Positions 17,315 through 24,298 of a DNA stretch of 64,000 nucleotides are shown here, piece by piece; the first letter of the stretch is position 1; the number at the start of each line of letters is the position of its first letter. Made by a program: the position numbers and the translations under genes. The DNA lies in the NCBI RefSeq assembly GCF_003264365.1, contig NZ_PYAK01000024.1, positions 36,534-100,533 on the forward strand. Reading direction: 5' to 3'. Below the pieces are notes generated by a model that was not told the DNA's origin, made no database searches, and worked only from the letters and a program-made list of their open reading frames with translations. The stretch is from Micromonospora noduli. Its GTDB lineage: Bacteria > Actinomycetota > Actinomycetes > Mycobacteriales > Micromonosporaceae.

Positions 17315-18243
17315 TCGCCGCTTCCCGAGTCGGGGCGGATCGTGATGTGGTCGGGTTCCAGGGCCAGCCGGACCCGTCGGGTCAGCGCCAGCGCCTGGCG
17401 GAACTCGCGGGGCACCTGGACCCGCCCGGCCCGGTCCATCACGGCGTACTCCTCGGCGATCATGTGCGTGTCGCCTTCCGCGTCGGTGGTGGTGCGGCGC
17501 AGCACCTCGCTGCTGGTGCGCCCGTCCCGGATCGCGACGGTCCGTTCGACCTGGCCGCTGACCTCCGGATCGTGGGTCACCACGACGACTGTGACGCCGT
17601 AGCGCCGGTTGACGTCGCGCAGCACGCCGAAGACCTCCGCGGACGTGGCGGCGTCCAGCTCGCCGGTCGGCTCGTCGGCGAGCAGGACCCGCGGCTGGTT
17701 GGCCAGCGCCACAGCGATGGCGACCCGCATCTGCTGCCCTCCGGAGAGTTGCCCGGGTTGGCGATCGGCGCAGTCGGCGACACCGAGGCTGTCCAGCAGC
17801 TCGGCCGCGCGCTCCCGGCGCTCCTTCTTCGCGGTACGGGCCGCCGTCATCGGCAGGTCCACCATCTCCCGTGCGGTCAGGTAGGGGATCAGGTTGCTCG
17901 CCGTCTGCTGCCGTACGAACCCGACGGTGTGCCGCCGGTAGTCCACCCGGTCCGCGCGGGACATCGCCAGCAGGTTCCACCGGTCGACCCGGACCCGCCC
18001 GGCGGTGGGGGCGTCGATGCCGGCCAGGATGGAGAGCAGTGTCGACTTGCCCGATCCGGAGGCACCGACGACGGCGACCAGCTCACCGCTCTCCACGGCC
18101 AGGTCCAGCCCCTGCAGTGCCTGTACCTCGATCGAACCGGTCTGGTAGATCCGCACCAGGTTTTCGCAGACTATGAGCGCGTCCCGGCCGAACTCGGGTG
18201 CCCGCGCCGATGGCTGCGGCAGGGACAGCGGTGTGCTGGACAC
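17311..18243 (-). CDS. ABC transporter ATP-binding protein with C-terminal AbrB-like domain
   Basis: 310 residues. GTG 18243 is chosen because GGAG lies 5 nt upstream. It contains Walker A GASGSGKST, signature LSGGQQMRVAIAVAL, Walker B VLLADEPTGELD and H-loop VVTHD. After the ATPase, residues about 264-305 (AVMDRAGRVQVPREF ... RVRLALEPDHITIRP) look like a swapped-hairpin SpoVT/AbrB-like domain, usually a DNA-binding or dimerisation fold. This is the first gene of the operon 18243-10664. Two different ATPases and two permeases suggest a heteromeric export complex. Confidence 0.9.
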   Translation of the reverse strand: MSSTPLSLPQPSARAPEFGRDALIVCENLVRIYQTGSIEVQALQGLDLAVESGELVAVVGASGSGKSTLLSILAGIDAPTAGRVRVDRWNLLAMSRADRVDYRRHTVGFVRQQTASNLIPYLTAREMVDLPMTAARTAKKERRERAAELLDSLGVADCADRQPGQLSGGQQMRVAIAVALANQPRVLLADEPTGELDAATSAEVFGVLRDVNRRYGVTVVVVTHDPEVSGQVERTVAIRDGRTSSEVLRRTTTDAEGDTHMIAEEYAVMDRAGRVQVPREFRQALALTRRVRLALEPDHITIRPDSGSGE

Positions 18244-18482
18244 GCCTTCTCCGTCCGGGTTGTGCGCCTCGATTGCCCGTGCTGACGCAGATTGAAGCAG
18301 TTTCGCAATCGGCGGCTCCGTTGACCATGCCCTGGGCGGCTTTCCTGCATGGTGGACGAGGGGCCGATGTGAACGACCCGACCGGTGTCTCCCGAGCACC
18401 GGACCCGGGTTCTGCCGCGGGCAGATCCGCTGCCGGTGAACAGGGGTGCCCTTCGCCGGCCGGGGCCGGCACTGTGAAGCGC

Positions 18483-19475
18483 ATGAGACTGCTGGTGCTG
18501 GGCGGTACGGGCTTCGTGGGCGGGGCCACTGTCACCGAGGCCGTGCGCCGCGGCTGGTCGGTGACGGTGTTCAACCGAGGGCTGCACGGCACGGTGCCGT
18601 CCGGCGTACACCGGTTGCGGGGTGACCGCACCGCGCCGGACGGCCTGGCCGCGCTGGCCGGCGGCGAGTGGGACGTCGCGGTGGACACCTGGGACGGTGC
18701 GCCCCGGGCCGCCGGCGACGCTGCCCGCGCCCTGGTCGACGCGGTCGGCCACTACGTGTACGTGTCCAGCGGCTCGGTCTACGCCGACCATGCGGCGGCG
18801 GGGTTGCATGAGGACTCCCCGGTGGTGGCCGCCGACCCGGGCTCCGTCGACGGCGACTACCCGCAGCTCAAGGCCGGTGCCGAGCGCGCCGTGCGGGAGG
18901 TGTTCGGTCAGCGTGCGCTGGTCGCGCGGGCCGGCCTGATCCTGGGCCCGGGCGAGGACATCGGTCGGCTGCCCTGGTGGCTACGGCGCGTCGAGCGGGG
19001 CGGGGACGTGCTCGCCCCCGCGCCGGCCGACCTGCCGGTGCAGTACGTCGACGTCCGCGACCTGGCGGGGTGGATGCTGGAGGCGGGCACCCGGCGGGTG
19101 CGCGGCACGTTCAACGCGGTCGGTCGTCCGGCGCAGACCACGATGGGCGAGCTGCTCGACGCGTGCGTGGCCGCCACCGGCGCCGACGCCCGGCTGCGGT
19201 GGACCGATCCGGCGTCGATCCTCGCCGCCGGGGTGCAGCCGTGGAGCGACCTGCCGATCTGGCTGCCGCGCGGGCATCCGTACCGGGGGTTGCTGGAGCA
19301 GGACGTGACCCGGGCGCTGGCTGCCGGGTTGACCTGCCGGCCGGTGGCCGAGACCGTCGGCGACACCTGGCGCTGGCTGCGCGAGGTCGGTGCGGTTCCG
19401 CCGCGTGCCGGGCGACCGCAGCGCAGCTCGATCGGGCTGGACCCGACCGTGGAGGCCGCCGTGCTCGCCGCTTGA
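18483..19475 (+). CDS. NAD(P)-dependent epimerase/reductase (extended SDR-like)
   Basis: 330 residues from ATG 18483; GTG 18474 in frame is the alternative. The nucleotide-binding GGTGFVGGATV is N-terminal. YVYVSSGSVYA supplies the catalytic Ser region and DYPQLK carries the YxxxK pair. The C-terminal half has the PVQYVDVRDLAGWMLEAG segment common to isoflavone-reductase/CSP41-like epimerases. It probably acts on a nucleotide sugar or related substrate, not specified by context. It diverges from the ABC operon. Confidence 0.88.
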   Translation: MRLLVLGGTGFVGGATVTEAVRRGWSVTVFNRGLHGTVPSGVHRLRGDRTAPDGLAALAGGEWDVAVDTWDGAPRAAGDAARALVDAVGHYVYVSSGSVYADHAAAGLHEDSPVVAADPGSVDGDYPQLKAGAERAVREVFGQRALVARAGLILGPGEDIGRLPWWLRRVERGGDVLAPAPADLPVQYVDVRDLAGWMLEAGTRRVRGTFNAVGRPAQTTMGELLDACVAATGADARLRWTDPASILAAGVQPWSDLPIWLPRGHPYRGLLEQDVTRALAAGLTCRPVAETVGDTWRWLREVGAVPPRAGRPQRSSIGLDPTVEAAVLAA

Positions 19476-19490
19476 CCGTGTCCCGGCGGG

Positions 19491-20465
19491 TCAGGCGGAC
19501 ACCACCGGCAGGTCCAGCACCTCGTCGACGCTGCGTCGGGGGGTCGGCCGACCCGGCTGGCCGTACCCGATCCGCAGTGCCATCTGCGGTGTGCCGAACC
19601 GGCCCAGGGACACCCGCAGTTGTTCCCGCGCCGTGGGCACCTCGATGGGCTGGGAGAGCATCGACACGCTGAGTCCGACATCCGTGGCGGTGAGTAGCAG
19701 GCGTTGCAGGGCCTGCCCGGCGATCACCTGGTCCACGGCGGTGTTGCCCATCGAGCCCAGCACACCCACCAGGGGTTCCGGTTCGAAGTCCCGTCCGGGG
19801 GCGCGGTCGCGCCCACCGTAGCCGCGCGTCGGGAGGACGTCCTGCGGCTCGCCCTGCGGACCTCCGGCCGAGCCGGGCACGCCGTCCGGGGTCGACTCCC
19901 GACGCAGCCATCCTTCCCGTTCGGCCCGGTACGCGGGGTCGCGTTCCAGCACCCGGTGCGCGCTGCGCGCGATCTCCCCGAACGCGGAGACCGCGCTCAC
20001 CCCGATCAGCAGCTCCAACCAGCACTGCTCGGCACGGGCCGCCTCGCCGAGGCGCCACCGGGCGTCGGCCGGCACCGGGTCCGGCCAGAACGGCAGGCGG
20101 TTGCTGAACCGGCGGGGGATGGCCGCGTACAGGCTCTGCTCGGCGGGGGTGGGCCGGCGCGGAAGGTCCGGTACCAGCCGAGCCAGCAGGTCCGGCTCGG
20201 CTCGGTCGGGGCGTAGCCGCACCTGGGCCGGGCTGCCGGCCACGGCCAGGGCGATCCGCAGGTTGAACAACGCCGCGCCGCAGGCGATCCGGAGACCCCA
20301 CCCGCTCGGGTCGGTCACCGGCAGCCGGCGGGTGGGGTCGGCCAGCACCTCGATGCCGCCGTCGCGCAGCCGTAGCCGCCACGGTTGGGTGTTGTGCAAC
20401 GACGGTGCCCGGACCGCGTCCACGGCGGCGGTCCGTAGCTGGGCTGCGGTGTAGCCGATGTCCAT
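19491..20465 (-). CDS. Acg-type nitroreductase-fold FMN oxidoreductase (dormancy regulon)
   Basis: 324 residues with GAGGAG 7 nt before ATG 20465. The signature PSLHNTQPWRLRL near the N-terminus and the C-terminal GLSVSMLSQPIEVP and PQMALRIGYGQP are characteristic of the Acg family (Rv2032/Rv3131-like). In Mycobacterium these are DosR-controlled flavin sequestering or nitroreductase-like proteins. It faces devR head-to-head across 193 bp that contain two DevR-box-like palindromes. A second paralogue lies at 23085. Confidence 0.92.
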   Translation of the reverse strand: MDIGYTAAQLRTAAVDAVRAPSLHNTQPWRLRLRDGGIEVLADPTRRLPVTDPSGWGLRIACGAALFNLRIALAVAGSPAQVRLRPDRAEPDLLARLVPDLPRRPTPAEQSLYAAIPRRFSNRLPFWPDPVPADARWRLGEAARAEQCWLELLIGVSAVSAFGEIARSAHRVLERDPAYRAEREGWLRRESTPDGVPGSAGGPQGEPQDVLPTRGYGGRDRAPGRDFEPEPLVGVLGSMGNTAVDQVIAGQALQRLLLTATDVGLSVSMLSQPIEVPTAREQLRVSLGRFGTPQMALRIGYGQPGRPTPRRSVDEVLDLPVVSA

Positions 20466-20554
20466 GGCGGTGCTCCTCTCCCACTGGGCCGGCGGCGGGT
20501 GGTGCCGCGGTGCCGGCGTACCTTCACGGTCCATCGTTCGGTGGTCGCCGAGCA

Positions 20555-20568
20555 GGGCCGGACGTCCC
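20555..20568. promoter_or_regulatory. DevR-box-like palindrome 1
   Basis: GGGCC-GGAC-GTCCC, followed by GA. It matches the core of the mycobacterial DosR/DevR box (GGGAC-N4-GTCCC) except at one base. It lies midway between acg and devR, about 90 bp from each start. Confidence 0.6.
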
Positions 20569-20608
20569 GACCAGTCGGGTCCGAGCGCCCGCTCGCCGCG
20601 TGCCGATC

Positions 20609-20622
20609 GGGACTTTCGGCCC
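20609..20622. promoter_or_regulatory. DevR-box-like palindrome 2
   Basis: GGGAC-TTTC-GGCCC. On the minus strand it reads GGGCC-GAAA-GTCCCGA, the same form as the other two sites. Its centre is 43.5 bp before the devR ATG, the usual activator position if the message is leaderless. Confidence 0.65.
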
Positions 20623-20646
20623 GTGCGGTGGGCAGTGGGCAGCGGG

Positions 20647-20652
20647 TAGAAA
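20647..20652 (+). promoter_or_regulatory. Probable -10 of devR (leaderless)
   Basis: TAGAAA ends 6 nt before the devR ATG at 20659, so transcription may start at or next to the start codon. The GAGGA that abuts the ATG is too close to serve as a ribosome site. Confidence 0.45.
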
Positions 20653-20658
20653 CGAGGA

Positions 20659-21297
20659 ATGATCCGTGTGTTCCTCCTCGACGACCATGAGGTCGTCCGC
20701 CGTGGCCTGGCCGACCTGTTGCAGAGCAGCGGCGACATCGAGGTGGTCGGCGAGTCCGGCTCGGCGCAGGAGGCGGCCCGCCGCATCCCGGCGTTGCGGC
20801 CCGACGTGGCGATCCTCGACGCACGGCTGCCCGACGGCAACGGCATCGACGTGTGCCGTGACGTCCGCGCCGTCGACTCGTCCATCAAGGGACTGATCCT
20901 CACCTCCTACGAGGACGACGAGGCGCTGTTCGCGGCGATCATGGCGGGTGCCGCCGGGTACGTGCTCAAGCAGATCCGTGGCACCGACCTGGTCGACGCG
21001 GTGCGCCGCGTCGCGGCCGGGCAGTCGCTGCTGGACCCGGCGATCACCACCCGGGTGCTGGAGCGCATCCGCAACGGCGTCGAGCAGCCGCGCGAGCTGA
21101 GGTCGCTCACCGAGCAGGAGCGGCGGATCCTGGAGTACGTGGCCGAGGGGCTGACCAACCGGGAGATCGCCGGGCGGATGTTCCTGGCGGAGAAGACGGT
21201 CAAGAACTACGTCTCCAGCGTGCTGGCCAAGCTGGGCCTGGAGCGCCGCACGCAGGCCGCCGTTCTGGCCACGCGTCTGCTCGGCAAAACGCCCTGA
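20659..21297 (+). CDS. devR: DevR/DosR-like response regulator (NarL/LuxR family)
   Basis: 212 residues. Receiver domain 1-120 has the acidic pair DD at 8-9, phospho-acceptor Asp54 in AILDARLPDGNG, Thr/Ser in LILTSYEDD and Lys in YVLKQIRG. The LuxR HTH (about 147-205) reads LTEQERRILEYVAEGLTNREIA ... KTVKNYVSSVLAKLGLERRTQA. Length and the IRGTDLVDAVRRVAAGQSLLDP linker match mycobacterial DevR, which activates the hypoxia/NO dormancy regulon. The cognate kinase devS follows convergently after 16 bp. It probably activates itself and the acg gene through the boxes upstream. Confidence 0.93.
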   Translation: MIRVFLLDDHEVVRRGLADLLQSSGDIEVVGESGSAQEAARRIPALRPDVAILDARLPDGNGIDVCRDVRAVDSSIKGLILTSYEDDEALFAAIMAGAAGYVLKQIRGTDLVDAVRRVAAGQSLLDPAITTRVLERIRNGVEQPRELRSLTEQERRILEYVAEGLTNREIAGRMFLAEKTVKNYVSSVLAKLGLERRTQAAVLATRLLGKTP

Positions 21298-21313
21298 CCC
21301 AGGGGCGCGGGGG

Positions 21314-23044
21314 TCAGTCGCGCAGCGGCACGGCCCAGCGCACCTCGGTGCCGTGCGGCTCGGCCGGGGCGATCGTGAAGGTGCCGTCGAGGCGGCTGGC
21401 GCGTTCGCGAAGGTTGACCAGGCCGCCCCGGGCGGCGGCCGGGTCGCAGCCCACCCCGTTGTCGGTGACCATCACGGTGACCTGGCCGGCGTCGACGCGT
21501 ACGACGACGTCGACGCGGGTGGACTGCGCGTGGCGGACCACGTTCGACAGCGCCTCGCGCAGCACGGCGGTGAGGTCCGGGCGGATGGCGTCCGGCACGG
21601 CGCTGTCCACCGGCCCGGTCAGCTCCAGGTGCGGCTTGAAGCCCAGCGCTTCGGCGGCCGCCTCGATCTCCGCACGGATCTCGGTGCGCAGCTCCGAGGT
21701 CATCGGCGTACGCAGCTCGAAGATCGTCCGGCGGATGTCCCGGATGGTGGCGTCCAGGTCGTCGACGGCCGCGTTGATCCGCTTGGCCACCTCGGGGCGG
21801 GCCATCGGCGCGGCGCTCTGGAGTTGCAGGCCGGTGGCGAAGAGCCGTTGGATCACCACGTCGTGCAGGTCGCGGGCGATCCGCTCGCGATCCTCAAGGA
21901 CCACCAGCAGTTCCCGTTCCTCCTGGCCGCGCGCCCGTTCCATCGCCAGCGCGGCCTGCCCGGCGAAGCTGCCCAGCAGCGTCAGATCCTCCTCGCTGGC
22001 GCCACCGCCGCGCTCCGGCCGGTGCGCCACGATCAGCACACCGTGCAGGGTCTCGGCGGTGGCGAGTGGTGAGATCATCGCGGGGCCGGTGTGCAGCAGC
22101 GCCGGCCACGGCGCTGCGTGCGCCAGGTCGTCCACCTGGTCGTGCCGGCCCTCGGCGACCGCCGCGCCGAAGCTGGTGTCGACGGCGGGCAGGACCGCTC
22201 CGACGAGAGCGAGGGCCTGCTCGTCGGTGCCGTCGACCACCTCCACGGAGAACTGCTCGGTGTCGTTGTCGTAGAGCAGCACCAGTGCCAGCTCGGCCTC
22301 GGCGACCTCGCGGGCTCGGCGGGCGACCAACGCCAACGCGTCGATACGACGTACCTCGCCGAGCAGCACCGTGGTGATCTCGGCGGTGGCGGCGAGCCAG
22401 CGTTCCCGCCGGTGCGCCAGGGCGTACAGGCGGGCGTTCTCGATGGCCACGCCGGCGGCGGCGGCGAGCGCGACGACGATCTCCTCGTCGTCCTCGGTGA
22501 ACTGCGCACCGCCCTTCTTCTCCGCCAGGTAGAGGTTGCCGAAGATCTGGTCCCGGATGAGGACCGGCACGCCCAGGAAGCTGTGCATGGGCGGGTGGTT
22601 GGCCGGGAACCCGTAGGAGCGGGGGTGCTGGGTGATGTCGGGCATCCGCAGTGGCCGGGGATCGTCGATGAGCAGGCCGAGCACGCCCCGCCCGTGCGGC
22701 AGGTCGCCGATCCGCTCATGCTGCTCGGGCGTGATCCCGTGGACGATGAAGTCGTGCAGCAGCCGGTCCGGGCCGACCACGCCGAGCGCGCCGTACCGGG
22801 CGCCGACCAACTCGCAGGCCGCCTGCACGATGCGTTGCAGAGTGGTGCGCAGATCCAGGTTGGTGCCGATGCCGACCACCGCGTCGAGCAGGGCCCGCAG
22901 ACGCTCCCGGCTGGTCACCACCTCACCGACGCGGACCAGCATCTCCTGCAACAACTCGTCGAGACGGACCCGCGACAGCGGGCTCAGCCCGAGCGACGGT
23001 GCCGGGGACGATTCCGGACGGGGCGGCGGCACACTGCTGGTCAC
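21314..23044 (-). CDS. devS: DevS/DosT-like haem-GAF sensor histidine kinase
   Basis: 576 residues. Two GAF domains (about 57-205 and 235-370) are followed by a HisKA_3 region with His394 in ERIARDLHDVVIQRLF and a short HATPase (LREALSNVVRHAQ, DNGVGCD, GLVNLRERA). GAF-A keeps the proximal haem ligand position, His150 in NHPPMHSFLGVP, and Tyr172 in GNLYLAEKKGG. By my alignment these correspond to His149 and Tyr171 of mycobacterial DevS. It should sense O2/CO/NO or redox state and phosphorylate DevR. It is soluble, with no membrane segment. Confidence 0.93.
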   Translation of the reverse strand: MTSSVPPPRPESSPAPSLGLSPLSRVRLDELLQEMLVRVGEVVTSRERLRALLDAVVGIGTNLDLRTTLQRIVQAACELVGARYGALGVVGPDRLLHDFIVHGITPEQHERIGDLPHGRGVLGLLIDDPRPLRMPDITQHPRSYGFPANHPPMHSFLGVPVLIRDQIFGNLYLAEKKGGAQFTEDDEEIVVALAAAAGVAIENARLYALAHRRERWLAATAEITTVLLGEVRRIDALALVARRAREVAEAELALVLLYDNDTEQFSVEVVDGTDEQALALVGAVLPAVDTSFGAAVAEGRHDQVDDLAHAAPWPALLHTGPAMISPLATAETLHGVLIVAHRPERGGGASEEDLTLLGSFAGQAALAMERARGQEERELLVVLEDRERIARDLHDVVIQRLFATGLQLQSAAPMARPEVAKRINAAVDDLDATIRDIRRTIFELRTPMTSELRTEIRAEIEAAAEALGFKPHLELTGPVDSAVPDAIRPDLTAVLREALSNVVRHAQSTRVDVVVRVDAGQVTVMVTDNGVGCDPAAARGGLVNLRERASRLDGTFTIAPAEPHGTEVRWAVPLRD

Positions 23045-23084
23045 CGGGGGATGGTAGCGCCGGTGCCGCTCGTCGCCAGACCCG

Positions 23085-24068
23085 TCAGCCGACGGCCGAG
23101 GTGTCGACCACCTGCGCGGTGGTCAACCGCGGCGTGTGCGGCGGGCCGGCGTGTGCCGGGTCCGCGATGCCCAACCGCAGCACGAGGTACGGGAAGCCGA
23201 TCCCGGAGAGCAGCTGCCGCAGGGTCTGCCGGGTGCCCGGCACCTCCACCACCGCGCTGAGCGGCACCACTGACACGCCGAGTCGGGTGGCGGTCAGCCA
23301 ACCGGCGGATAGCGCCTCGCCGGCACGCAACCAGCTGTCCCGTTCGTCCTCGTCGCCGTGCAGCATCGCGTACACCGCCATCCGGTCGTGGCCCGGGCCT
23401 ATCGGCAGGCTGCCGGGACGGCCGAAGTCCCGGCCCGGCACTGTGGTCTGCGCGGGCTGCTCGGGCAGCACCTCCGCCGGCAGGCCGGTGCCCGAGCCGG
23501 CCCGGCTGGTCCAGTACGCCAGCTCGGTGCGCAGCTCCGGGTCCTCGGCCTCGACCGTGTCGGCGTGCGCGGCGGTGGCGGCCAGCTCCAGCACCTGGTC
23601 ACGGTCGAGGATCTGCAGCCGGCAGCCCTCCGCGTTGACCGCCCGGGTGATCTCCTCGATCGCTGAGGGCGGAACCGGCTCGTCGCTGACCGGCCGCCGG
23701 TCGGTGTGTCGCACCTGCATGCACTGCACCATGCGCATGGCGTCCGGGTCGGCCCCGGTGTGGCTGAGGTCGGTCAGCCGGGCCAGCAGCTCGCTGTCGC
23801 CCGGGTCGGGCAGCCGCTCCACCACGGCACGCCACCCCTCGGCGGCCAGCGCCAGTCGGGCGTGGTGCAGGGCGGTGCCGCAGCTGACCGCGAGCAGTCG
23901 CCCGTCGGGGTCGCTGGCCGCGAGCTGTCGGTCGGCGACCGAGCGCAGCTCCAACGCGTCGGGCAGCACCCGCCAGCGCCACGGCTGGGTGTTGTGCACC
24001 GAGGGGGCGTGGCCGGCGGTGGCGGCGGCCTCCGCCAGCGCGGTGGTCAGTCGACTTTCCTGACTCAT
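23085..24068 (-). CDS. Acg-type nitroreductase-fold FMN oxidoreductase, second paralogue
   Basis: 327 residues from ATG 24068, with GGAAAGG about 8 nt upstream; ATG 24095 is an in-frame alternative. It has APSVHNTQPWRWRVLP at the N-terminus, PGHDRMAVYAMLHGDEDERDSWLRAGEALSAGWL in the middle (shown here only as family context) and GFPYLVLRLGIADP at the end. It belongs to the same family as 19491 but is clearly diverged. It lies just upstream of devS on the same strand, 40 bp away, so the two may be read together. A DevR-like box lies about 100 bp before its start. Confidence 0.9.
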   Translation of the reverse strand: MSQESRLTTALAEAAATAGHAPSVHNTQPWRWRVLPDALELRSVADRQLAASDPDGRLLAVSCGTALHHARLALAAEGWRAVVERLPDPGDSELLARLTDLSHTGADPDAMRMVQCMQVRHTDRRPVSDEPVPPSAIEEITRAVNAEGCRLQILDRDQVLELAATAAHADTVEAEDPELRTELAYWTSRAGSGTGLPAEVLPEQPAQTTVPGRDFGRPGSLPIGPGHDRMAVYAMLHGDEDERDSWLRAGEALSAGWLTATRLGVSVVPLSAVVEVPGTRQTLRQLLSGIGFPYLVLRLGIADPAHAGPPHTPRLTTAQVVDTSAVG

Positions 24069-24166
24069 GGTCACGACCTTTCCGTCTCTGCTCATCGTGC
24101 CGTACGCCGCGTCGCCGCGTCGGGGGTTGCCGCCTCATCCTGGGTCATCTAGTGGTGCGCGCGCAG

Positions 24167-24180
24167 GGGCCGCAGGTCCC
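24167..24180. promoter_or_regulatory. DevR-box-like palindrome 3
   Basis: GGGCC-GCAG-GTCCC, followed by GA, lies in the divergent gap between the second acg gene and the ATPase gene. A weaker second half-match, GGGCC-GTTA-CGCCC, follows at 24190-24203. Confidence 0.6.
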
Positions 24181-24298
24181 GACCCCGCCGGGCCGTTACG
24201 CCCGCCGTACCAGGTCCGGTACCGCCACGGCCTCCGTCGACCGGGCGAAACGCCCAGTGTCCGGCCGTTGGCCGCCCACCGGCTGCGACGATGCGCAG

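Noticed and set aside
24152..24298. N-terminal 49-codon extension of the P-type ATPase
   Set aside because: It runs through the DevR-like box and has shadow-like composition; the start at 24299 is more plausible.
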